Assembly: GCA_916700875.1 (NCBI GenBank)
Contig: CAKAKS010000066.1
Coordinates: 15,558,361-15,622,360 of the forward strand
DNA from: Sebastes aleutianus
Taxonomy: Eukaryota > Chordata > Actinopteri > Perciformes > Sebastidae
DNA length: 64,000 nt
Direction: 5' to 3'
Positions within the stretch are counted from its first letter, which is position 1. Each line of letters opens with the position of its first letter. The position numbers and the translations under genes are program-made. The notes under the pieces were generated by a model that was given only the letters and a program-made list of their open reading frames with translations, searched no databases and was not told the DNA's origin. Positions 37,201 to 48,400 of the stretch are shown piece after piece.

Positions 37201-40200
37201 TGGGAAAAGCAGACACTGATGGCACGGGGACAAGGCTGATCTGTCCAGATTTAGCTCTGAAGCAACAGCTGACGGGTCACAACAAGCCGTGCAAATACAT
37301 TTTATGGACTCTTTTGTCTCTTTTTCTTCACAAAAAAATCTGCACGACATAAAAAATAAATAAATAAATATGTTGTTATTCTCAGCTTGTGGACTTTCAA
37401 CTGTGGCAAACCAAAATAAAAAGCACAAATAACCACCAGACATTACACAAAGCACAGAGAGATGGAGGTGGAGAATTTCATAATTTCCAGTATAAATACT
37501 GACTCAGTAAAGATACTACAAGTGGCTCATTACTCCAAATGATCGTGTAAATATCTCAGACATATTCATGAGAACAAATCTAAAAGGACACGTTGTTTAC
37601 AATGCTGGCATCTCAGGTTTATAAGTGACCGTGTGTTACTGGAACAAACTATCATTATAGCGGCTAAATATGTAGAAGTAATTGTATTTCCCACACAAGC
37701 ATACTGAATCCTCCCAGAGTGCCCAATGCCGTAATAAAGGACACTTTGTTATTGCAGTATATGAGTGTGAAAATATAACATGCAGTAAATATGGAAGTGA
37801 TTTAAGTTATTTCTAAAGTATCATGTGTTAAACAGGAATTTGGACTGGTGACAGACATTTGCAGCAGAGCCTGTGATTGACAAGCTTTTCACACCGAGCT
37901 GCTAATGTGTGGCAGATCTGTGTGGTTTCAAAGTACTGATGCTTTTTTTCCCCCTGTGCTGTGAACCGTGTAATTCTGAGCTTTTCTCTGCAGCATGCTA
38001 ACAACGGGGCCTCCAACCCAACTTCCATAATGTGCATTTAGTTAGCTTAGAGCGAGATCAAGCCTAAGAGAGCATGAAACAAGGAGCAGGATAAAGCAAA
38101 ACATGGTGGCAGTGACCTGTGAGAGACCTCCAACACTCCCTTTCAAGCCTGGCTGATATCAGAAACAATCACTCTACGCGCATCCACAGCGGTCTTTAAA
38201 TGGAGGCATCCGGGAGTTGAGCAAACAGTTGACTACAGTAGAACTCTAAATTATCTCGGTTTGGACAGATGACAAAGCAATAAACCCTAACTGAATTTTC
38301 TTTTTGCTGTATCCCTACAACAGCAGCTAAAATCAATAATGTGTCAAGACAGTAACAGCAGAAGAATTCAAGATATCGATACTTTAATGCTATAGATATT
38401 TAACCACTAATGGATGATTGTTACCATTTAAATCATCGTCTAATACATTGATTCACTGTATGACTCAGTGGTACTTTTATAAAATAACTAGCACTTTGAA
38501 ATATGGATGTACAATTTGATCTAAAATCTACATAATGATACGGAACTTTAAGTATTTGCCTTTTTACATTTTTGTCATATGACTAGTTTACAATTCTGTA
38601 TTTGGGGCTGATTGGCTGGTTAAACATCTGGTAAGCCATCACTGGTTGCTGTAGTTTAATTATGTCATTTGTGCTATTTATTTATTGAAAACTGTTTTGA
38701 GATTAATTTTAGGTTGGTAAAAAATTCCCAATATTGGTAATTAAATACATTTGTTTAACGTTCAGCCCGACTTTAAATACCTTTTCATAAGAAAAATCAG
38801 CAGCATCTGAATTCTGTAATAGTTCTACACTCAGTTGCCAGTTAATTAGATACACCAGCTAAAACAAATGCATTTTAATTACAAAATTACTTTATATCAC
38901 TTTGGAGGCTGTAGTTTGTGATGCTGTTGAATTGCAATGCATTAGAGAGGTGTTCCTGGTATTTATTTAAATTTCAAAAATCATGTCAACTAAATGATTT
39001 CTAATTGCATCCCCCTTTTAAACAGCAGATTTAAAGACAGAAAAGACGCTTCACAGATGATGGATGGACTTTAACTTTGATGAGCTTAGCTCCTTTTACT
39101 TAAATGGAGACTACTAAGAATGTGCGAGCTACTGTATGTCTGTGGTTTGATATTTAAAATAATCCATCAACTCATGTGTGAATGTGAGATTCAACAGAAT
39201 GTGGAACTGGACATAATAATATTGTTTCCGCAGTCTTTTTCCATTAAATCGTCCAAATGCACCAACTTAAAATCACTAAAAAGACTCCAGTGATTCCTCT
39301 CACATATTGAAAAAAAAGGTTTGATTTCATAACACTATGGGAATTTTGGTGAAGCCACGCTGTGAACTGTTTCCTGCAGATTTGTTTCCCGTATGCATTC
39401 ACTTTTCGGTGAAGCTTACAGTTCTAATTTATTTCTTCCTGTGGAGACATGTACAGCCTACAGTGGAGGTGATAGCATCAGAATTCCAGTCTTGTTGGAG
39501 AAAAAAAGGTTTCACAAAGAGTTTCACAAAGCATAAAAGAAAGAGGGCAACGTTGCAATGTCTTTATTAGCAAGAAAAAAGAAAAGGAAAATAACCTGTA
39601 AGACAGCAAACTGTTGTTGTTGTCTTGGAGCTTTCTTATCTGATAGAAACTGGAATGCCGTACAGGGTGTGAGCAGCACAAGCCAACAAGTCATAATACA
39701 CAGAATAAAAGCTCATTTGTTCGAAGGGTCACATCTCAGTCAAAGGTATAATGAGGTTTATAATGAGAGAGCTAGCTAACCTTGGTATAAGGTTATACAA
39801 AACCCTCAACAAATAGAACATTTGTTCAGAATTAAATGGAGAAATAGGATTGAAAGAAGCGAATGTGAGTGACATACTCGGATGAATGTTGCCATTGTGG
39901 GCAATGTCTGTTTTATCTTTAGAATAGAGACTAATTACATATTATCTCATACCACTTTTAAAATACACTAGGTACATGTTAATCACTTGAGATTCAATCA
40001 TGTCTTTTTTTCCATCTATTTTCAGCTTCACATTGCAGGAAAAGGACGGCTGAGCTGTAAAATGTCAAGCTACTGAAGCAAACTATGTTCCCCTGGCGTT
40101 TCCGCAAAGTCTGAAACCAAACAGCAGCGAGGACAAACTGAAGAGTACAACCACCGGCCCTGATAAACGTAGCTGAATGAAGCTAACCTCAAAGAGGTGA

Positions 40201-40617
40201 CTGGATTGACTGTAGAGAAAACAGCTGATTTGGTCTGGACAGGAGCACTGTGACTGTCTCTGTGGACAGGAGATGGACTGCTACAGCTCAGCACTTCACA
40301 GATATTAGCTGACACCAAAGTATTCTGAATAAGACAATGCTTAAAGTTTTAAATGCATTCCTTTGGACACAGTGTATGTGGCCTGTGGTTTAAAAAATGA
40401 CGGCATGAACTAGTTTTGTACGGTATATTATCTGGTAAGTTATCTATTTATGATACACTGAATCTGTAGCGAAATACAAAAGTTAACTTAATATAAGGTC
40501 ATGATTCTGGCAAGGCCGTCTTCACTGTCATGTGTATTACACACTCGTCAGTGTAATATAAGCTAAACCAAAGGGCTGTGCATTCACATATTCAACTCTG
40601 GTGTCTGTTTTCAGTCC
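34296..40617. other. Intergenic DNA between adrb3 and got1l1, left part
   Basis: About 6.3 kb without a recognisable gene. Holds A/T tracts (35568-35580, AAAT units near 37346-37368) and many short ORFs, the longest 131 codons on the minus strand at 37060-37455, none with a recognisable domain. May include adrb3 3' UTR and regulatory DNA. Confidence 0.5.
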
Positions 40618-41085
40618 TAAAGGGTAACTTAGATATTTTTCAACCTGGATCCTATTATGTTTTTGTGTCTAAATGACTAATAGGGACAACAGTTTTAGAA
40701 ATTGGTCCAGTATTGAGGGATAACGCTGTAACCAGCAGCAGCGAAATGAGCTGTGAGGGCAAGTGAGCAGCGTCAACGTAGCGGTACGTTCACTAAAAGT
40801 GCATGTTTTTTCCACTGAGACCTCTCCTTGAGCATGACTATTTCCATAATGTCAGACACGTATGATAACAATCAGAGCCTGTCATGGCAAAAACTAGCAC
40901 TTTTAGTGGACGTAAATTACGCTGCCAGCTTGCCCCAATAGCACTTTATCGCAGCCTGTGAGCAGTTGCCGGTTACAGCGTTGTCACTCAATACTGGACC
41001 AATTTCAGAAATTGTTCTCCCCAATTAGAAACAAAAAGATGGGAAAATAGGGCCCAGGTTGCAAAATACAGAAATTACCCTTTAA
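40618..41085. mobile_element. MITE with long inverted ends and TTAA-like flanks, about 470 bp
   Basis: The left end (AGGGTAACTT.., CAACCTGG.TCC, ATTGGTCCAGTATTGAGGGA, AACGCTGTAACC) is matched in inverted order along more than 100 bases of the right end (AACGCTGTAACCGG, TTGGTCCAGTATTGAGTGAC, CAACCTGGGCCC, AGGGTAATTTC). The right flank is TTAA; the left is CTAA, probably a decayed TTAA. A TTAA-targeting non-autonomous DNA transposon; no ORF. Confidence 0.75.
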
Positions 41086-43129
41086 CTTTCTGTTTTGAGC
41101 CTGTACTCTGTATCCACACAATTGTTCTAAGTTATACCATGGCTATGGAAAATGTTCATTTCTGACTGGCTGGCTGTTAAATCCTATATCAGGACAACTC
41201 AAACATAATTCCTGTCAACAGTTAAACATCATTGTGCAAGGTACAGTATTACAGATTGCAGGTGACCACCATAACAAAACACTTCTGCTAAATGCTCTGT
41301 TTCTAGCAATCTCCCTACCTTAGGTAAGCGGCCATGGTATAAGCTCAATAACACATTCTGAAATGTCCAATTATAGAAAAATAATGGACTTGATGGAGGA
41401 AACATCGCCTCCACATCATCCATTATTTTGTTATATCGGGACACCTTATCATGTGTTATTATTCACCTAACGTCATCTGTTGCATCGAGAAATAAAATAT
41501 TATGAAACTGTGTAACATTGGTCATGTGCGCTCTCTGTGTGCAAACTCACCACTATGGAAGTAAAGAAAGGCCGTAATAAATAATGTAAATCACCTAAAA
41601 ATAACTGAGTGCATAATGTTGAAAATTAAACACCGCTGAGTTTAAAGCACTGAAACATTTTATTTTGAAACCCATCTATCTGGATTGATATGGTTGGAAA
41701 TTTCATGTGGTATAATTTCAAAAACTTGTATTTTTAAGTTTCACAAATTCAGATAGAAAACTCAAGTGTCCAATATAAAATGAATACTTAAAGATGTTTT
41801 AATGTAAATTTATCTGAATTTAAAGTTTTCGAAATCCCAAATATTTAAATTACAAACTAGACATTTTAAAGAGGAAAACTCAAAGCACATAAATCCAGAT
41901 ATTTGATCTTTTAATCATCTTTTGACCCCTAAGATTTATCTTGAGAGCCGCTGAGGGGTCCCGACCCCACGTTGGGAACCACTGCTATATTATGAGCTTA
42001 TGAGATAATTCTAAACAACGTCATCTTTCTTATTTTAAGTAATCCGCCCACCAAAACCAGCGTCCCCTGCTACTGTTTGAGCAGACTTCATGTTATGTTA
42101 TGAGAGGAGCTTACAAGATTTGGGAGTATAAAAAATAAACCAAGAGCCACATGCAAGACATTTGAAAACAAACTGTGACCAACATTAGCTCTGCCAGCTG
42201 GGCTGTGTGACCACTGAAATATCATCCAGCAAGCCGTGTAAACAATTATCCGGTCTGAGGTTAAGCCCCATTTTTATCAGCTGAGTCCTGTTACAGTGTT
42301 TTCCAAGAACAGAGTTAGATTGAAATCAAAGGCAAACTTTTAGGGCAAAGAAAAGCGCAAAGTACAACTGGGACTAGTTGATAAGATGTGAATACAGGGG
42401 GGGGAAACATGCGCCCAAATCAATATTTAAAAATCGAAAACTTGGTTCATCATATTGGTTGATTTAATAAGCAATCAAACATTCACCAGTGTGCAAATAA
42501 GGTGAAGGTGATGAATCATAGACAAATTATATTCAACTATATGACAATAATACAAATTGTCTTATTAGACATTTCAAGTCAAAGTCAAAGAGTCTTAAAA
42601 ATGTCAATCCAGCAGCTCTCAATTCTAAATGACATACTAATATATACCATGTTGCTTTACTGGAATATTTGTTTAAGTTTTTTAATCTTGGATCTACTTT
42701 GGTCATGTGCAGTATTTTTCTCTCTTTCTTCTCTTGATTGCACATGTAAAAATCGCTAAATTTTAAATACGCAGTATTCTGTTTATCACAACTCTTGTGT
42801 CGAGGATTTCCTGTGCCAACAACTTGTCCTGAGACAGACAGACTTCAGGCCAGACAGATATTTTCAAAGCACGGGACATCTCAGTCAAAACAGAGGATTC
42901 AGAGCTCAGCTCACCAGTTAGGAGTACTTGAATCTAATTCAGTCAATAGCATCTTAATTAGATAAAGTATTGTGGATTCATCCTGGTAACATCGTGACTG
43001 ACCAGTGGGTCCAGTTTACAACCTCTGCCATGACATCGTCTTTCTCACTACTCAAACTAATAACAAATAGCCTCATGATATATGACAGTAGTAGATATAA
43101 TAATCTATAAATCTTTTATTCTCTCCAGG
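41086..43129. other. Intergenic DNA with a repeat-end fragment
   Basis: No gene recognised. CTGAGGGGTCCCGACCCCAC followed by GTTGGGAACCACTG near 41950-41984 is the characteristic end of a common fish hAT-type repeat, so DNA to its left may be a decayed copy, but its other end was not found. Confidence 0.45.
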
Positions 43130-43199
43130 CTTGTGGTCATCTGAGGAAAAGACTTATAGAGATAATAATCTATAAGCCTTTTTCTCAGATGACCACAAG
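43130..43199. repeat. Near-perfect 31-bp inverted repeat (hairpin)
   Basis: Arms at 43130-43160 and 43169-43199 are reverse complements with two mismatches, separated by the 8-base loop GATAATAA. The DNA just left of the hairpin (43094-43117) resembles the loop and the start of the right arm (GATATAATAATCTATAAATC), suggesting origin by a template switch. Transcribed, it would form a stable stem-loop of pre-miRNA size, but nothing shows it is expressed. Confidence 0.85.
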
Positions 43200-45217
43200 A
43201 CTGAGTCATAGAATCAACAGTGGCTTCAGTATTGGAGTTTTTGCAGTTACCTTTGTACCCGTGTTTCTGGGCCCATTATGTTGTTTGACTGTAATGGACA
43301 ACTGGGCAAACACAGATAACCTGACATCCCACAGATATTTCAACTGCAGCCATAATGCAGTGCGATAGGAGGAAAACACGCCGAGCAATCGACAAAGTGA
43401 AAGGTAAATATTTTTCTGTCACTCACTCTGACCATTCTGTACTGATGTTTAAAGGTTCTCCATACAACATTCAGTGCATTAATTTAGCATCAAGCAACTA
43501 TTTGCTATGTAAAGATATAGAGGAGTAATGTCTACCTGAGCAGATAATGAAGTCACTCTCCCTCTGTGTGTTGTAATCTGAGCTTCTTTGTGCTTTGTTG
43601 ACATCGCTGGGCTGGCCGCGCATGCCTTTTAGTGCATGTTCGTGCATGTGAGCATGCCCCACTGCCTAGCTCACAGCCGCCGCTCTGCCCTGCTCTCATA
43701 TGGCGGTTACAGCTGATAACGCTGTCGGACATTGCGGGAACGTAGCACCCACCCTATAGTTCCCCCTCAGCTTAACACTGTTAACTCTGTCAGCACTGTT
43801 GCCGTTGTCTTCACTGTTAGCACCATTAGCTGCGAGCCGCCGGTTCAGCTGTCGCCATGTTGAGAGTCGTGCGTAGGCAATAGAAACGCTCCCAATCTCG
43901 CATTTAATAACCACACAAGGAAAGAAAAAATCCATCATAGAGAGGGCGAAGATACTAATTTCTCTGCTGACAGCTGTCTCAGCACATCTCTACCAGGGAT
44001 GCAAAACCGAACCGTAAAAAAAAGAAACCGTTGAATTACGTACAAACTAAACCGTGGGTTTGTTAAACCGTTGCACTACTATCAAATACAGGCCTGCTAA
44101 TTATTTGATGAGGTTCCAGAGACATAGATGAGGGCAATTATCTGAACATAGGCCTACTTGACCATTATTATTTCATATATAAAGTCAGAGTTATGGCTTC
44201 ATATAATATAAAAAATATCATTCATTACTATCAATCAATCTATCTATATATATATTTTGGAGTTCAAACACATTAGAAATGGTTGTGTTTTTTTTCTCTC
44301 TATTGCTAGCTGATTCTCTGAGAGCTGTAATCTGAGAAATAACACAGAGTACAGTGGATGAGGCAGACTGAGGAAAAGTGTGTTTCTTCAATTACTCCCA
44401 TTCAACTAATTGACAAGACTAACTGCCCGGTTTGGCCATCTACTGCCATCTAGTGCAGTTATTTGTGATTACCAGCTTCATAAAGTGAGCTACCGAACCT
44501 CTTCCATGTAATAGCTGCAAGATGATTACTTTGATTCTGGTTCGCAATAACTGTGAGACTCGCGGCTACTTTTTCATCCCCATGTTCTTCAATTCTCTTC
44601 CCCATAGGAACAGCTCTATTTCCCACAAGCCTGACGCACAAACACTGTGGTGTTTTGTTACAACCTGAAGAGCATGACGCTGTAGGGAAGCTGGATGTAT
44701 CTTTTTCATTGGTATCTGAGTAGGTAAGTGTGATTTGGTGCACATACAGAATATAATCTGCACATATTTTATATCAGCAGCAGCTAATTTAGATTACAAA
44801 TTAAACATATTTCCACCATCTAGGCAAGTTTGATCTGTGAAACCTATGACAGCAATAAATCCTTTACATAATATTCAAAGATTAAGTCCAGCTCATGTTG
44901 ATTCTACATACACTAAGTGATGCCTCTTGACCTGCAGTCTAAGTCATTGGTTCTTCATTAATTTAAGGAGGCTACAGGCCTTTTGTAGAGCCACCACAAC
45001 AAACCTTAATAAGGAGCAGAGAGTCCTCTTTGAGCTGATTTGTTGTCAGTGTTAGAGGCTGAAGCTAATACAGTTGGGACTGGCCTCGCCCTCGCCTGCA
45101 CCTAACCCGATCCTTTCATGTGCAGACCGGCTGGTCTATTTGATGATAGCTCACTGTGATGGCAAAAGCAAACTCCCCCGACCCACAAATTAGGAAGTGA
45201 TAAACTCATCCATCACC
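43200..45217. other. Intergenic DNA upstream of got1l1
   Basis: No gene recognised. Near 43998-44085 reiterated AACCGT/AAACCGTTG phrases look like a decayed repeat fragment, and a TA tract lies near 44240-44260. The last few hundred bases before 45218 may include the got1l1 promoter. Confidence 0.45.
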
Positions 45218-45262
45218 GTTGCCGGGGTGACCGTATCCAAATACGTGCTGTAGCCTGGCAAC
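45218..45262 (+). promoter_or_regulatory. got1l1: Paired X-box (RFX) motifs upstream of got1l1
   Basis: GTAGCC-T-GGCAAC at 45250-45262 matches the RFX consensus GTNRCC(N0-3)RGYAAC exactly, and GTTGCC-GG-GGTGAC at 45218-45231 matches except for one base. They lie 56 and 87 bases before the start codon, where a proximal promoter or 5' UTR is expected. RFX2/RFX3 drive cilia and spermatid genes, and mammalian GOT1L1 is testis-enriched, so RFX control is a reasonable inference. Confidence 0.55.
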
Positions 45263-45318
45263 AGTGCCCAAACAAAAGGCTCGCTGCTAGCAGGCTGATT
45301 TGCCTGGCTGGGTTCAAG

Positions 45319-45478
45319 ATGAGCCGACTTGAAAAAGTGGTCAAGCAAAATGGAGACCCAGGAGGTCATCTCTCTGTGTTTACCAATGCCCACACTGAAG
45401 CATGGAGTCCTGAAACAAGGCTATTGTCTGCCTTCAAGAAAGACACTCACGCCAGGAAGGCTTACCTGGCAGGGAGAG
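45319..45478 (+). CDS. got1l1: got1l1 exon 1 (residues 1-53 and start of 54)
   Basis: ATG with A at -3. Encodes an N-terminal extension of about 16 residues before the LSVFTNAH segment, which aligns with the LSVF start of the human protein. The GVGAYRTD-type glycine/tyrosine segment of active aspartate aminotransferases, which follows this region, is absent. Donor GTGAGT at 45479; phase 1. Confidence 0.88.
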
Positions 45479-48400
45479 GTGAGTCCGCTCATAAGAGTTA
45501 ATTTATGACGGTTCCTTTTTTAGAGAACATCTCTAGAGTTTCAACCCTGAAATAAGAGAAGATGGATGCATATTGAGTTTCAGTTAATTATGACGACGTT
45601 ATCTGTTGTTGGACTGGACTTCTCAGAAATATCCTAATGTCGTGTAGTCATTTTCTTTGAGAAGCCTCAGAGAATACCTGTGTCCTTCTGTAGGACTGCA
45701 AACTAGCTAGCTTTCCTGGTACAAGAGCAGAGAGGAAAAGAGTAAAAGGCTGTGTGGCACCCTCAACTTTATATCAGACCGTAACGCTTGAACAGTTGAC
45801 ATCGGCTAGTCCATTTACATTGAATTATTAAATTGAATTACTGACTCAATCTGGGGGTTTATAAACATTACGGCTAAATATTTTAACCTTAAATAATTAG
45901 TGCTCTTGAAATACTACCTGTAAGCAAACTCAATCCTAAAATCACTCTTCTTTACACTTTGTTATCTTCTTAGTCTTTCAATAATGGTTCAATAATGTTC
46001 ACAACCTTTATCGAGACATACAATGCAATAAACTAAGACAATAACTTGTTAAACATATTGTCAGTAGAGTATATGTACTTTAAGACACACATTGGTTTAA
46101 ACTTTTTATTTGATTGTTGCCACTTGTTTGTTTCTAGATGACATGATGACTACAAATCACACAATGAAATTGAAATGCATATATTTAAGAAATAGTGTGT
46201 TACTTCAATTTGCGGGTGGACTTTGTGAGTCTCGTTCCCAGTTTTCTCTTGTTGCGACCTTTCTTTTCCTTAATGAATTTTCACAGTGTTTTGTTGGATG
46301 AAAAAACATTATGCAATAACTGTCTTTCGCAGAGTATTACAGCGAGGAAGGGAAGACCTTTGAACTGCGTCTTGTTAGGAAAATAAAGCAACAGCTAAGC
46401 GCTGATCCCACTACTCGTCCGGAGTATCCATCCTCTCTTGGTCTGACCGAATTCACCAGGCGAGCCACAGAGGTTGCTTTGGGGAAGAGCTCTCGTGCTT
46501 TAGTGGAGGACCGGGTAATCCAAGCTGTACATGTGCATTGTTATTGATTGTAGCTTACGTACATATTTACACCTCAGTTTGCACAGCAATAAAGACGTAG
46601 AGATGAAGCAGTAGCCTGTACCTAAACCATCCAATCAATCTGCACTGTGCAGAGGAATCTGTAATCATGCCATCATGGATTTATGTCAAGCTTCATCCTC
46701 AGAATAAATCAATACAAGATTAGTACTCGCATGTTTCGCATCATATTAATAACTTAACTCTTAGTGTTTCCTGACTTTTGTTGCAGGTGTTAGGTGTCCA
46801 GACTCCTGGTTTTACCGCTGCTGTGCGTCTTGGGGCTGAACTCTTGAGACACTGGTATGATGTCTGTGCTGTTTGGTGCGGGCCGGTCTACCTCTCTTCC
46901 CCTTGTGATGGTACGTAAAACCTCACTTCCTCTTCACAGCATTTAAGGAACACAAAGTGTGTTGACTTAAAAATGCTTACTCGTTTGCTTGCTTTCTGTT
47001 TCTTTTCTCGTGCACTGATTCGCTTAAGCTGGATAGCCAATCCGAGTGATTTATCTCACTGACGAGCTCCGCCGCCGATTCAACATGCTGAATCGGCCAA
47101 AAAGCCTCCGACAACGGCAGACTAGAGCCGACAGTGCAGGGCACACCAAAAACCAAGGCGACAGACGTTCACAGACGGAACGAAACTGTCAGGGCCTTAA
47201 AGGGACTGTTCGTAAGAATCAGAAATGCTTGTTAACAGCGACACCTTTGGCCGTTAAGTCAACGAAAGTCAGCGTCGGGCTCGCGCTTGTTCTCTCTAAA
47301 TAGACATGAACGAGCATCGCTCAAAACAGTGAGGCGACACACGTCAGCTAAAACCACAATATCACTCTATATTTCACCTACTTGGCAGTAATGTTAGCTG
47401 ACCAGACGAAGGTCTCTCCATGAATCAATGCTGATCCTAGTGTTGGCTTTTCCTGCTTCAGCCTCCCGACCGCGGCCGGAGGAAACAGGAGAGACACCGG
47501 CACCCGGTCGGAGACGATAACGTTTCTCGCTGTGGAGCCCTGTCACCTCGGGCACGGGAAACCTCTGTTGGTCTGGAGGAGCTGCAGCATTCATTTCTGC
47601 ACAAACGTCCACTGTACATTTACTAGATATTCTCAGAGCTAAACTAACTCTTCTGCAGTGTGTAGTTTGCACGCATGCACGTGAGGTGCAGCTAGCTGAG
47701 TGAAGGCAAGCAGGCAGAGGAGCAGAGAACCGCAGAGACTCCGGCCCTGGAGACCAAAGCTACGGTCTCCCCCGCGTCCTCCGACCGCGGCCAACACTGT
47801 TTTGCAAGACAGGCTTCACTAGATATAACTTTGCGGTTTTGGTGCTTCCGTGTAGTTTGTGTTGGAGTCTTGTCCGAACAGCGTAGCCACATGCGAGCGC
47901 GCATATGCGAGCGCGCATATGCGAGCGCGCATATGCGAGCGCGCATATGCGAGCGCGCATATGCGAGCGCGCATATGCGAGCGCGCATATGCGAGCGCGC
48001 ATATGCGAGCGCGCATATGCGAGCGCGCATATGCGAGCGCGCATGGGACACCGACCCGGGTGATTTATACGTGTAAGAAGTTACAAACAGTCCCTTTAAC
48101 ATGATATTATAAACAATACTAGAGGTTGACTCATATGAATGCCACAAATGAATGATTAGATAACAATGGACAGAATCCATGCTATATCCATAGCAACATA
48201 AATTACTATGACATAAGTAAAAATGGGTAAAAATACTTTGTACTGACATTACGAATGCAGCTCAATCTAGAGGTTAAAAGGTTGGATAATTCAATTATTT
48301 TCAAAAGGAATTGATCATAACATTAAACAAATGTAATCACTCACAGTGATGTCTTTATACTGTAATTACACCTTGGAGCTTAAAGCAGCATTGATTATGT

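Noticed and set aside
47891..48044. Array considered as CRISPR-like
   Set aside because: Units are contiguous 14-mers with no spacers, in a vertebrate intron.
47692..48249. 185-codon minus-strand ORF and several shorter ORFs in both strands rich in Arg/Ala/His repeats
   Set aside because: They exist only because the 14-bp array has no stop in any frame; the peptide is the translated repeat and it lies in an intron and a transposon.
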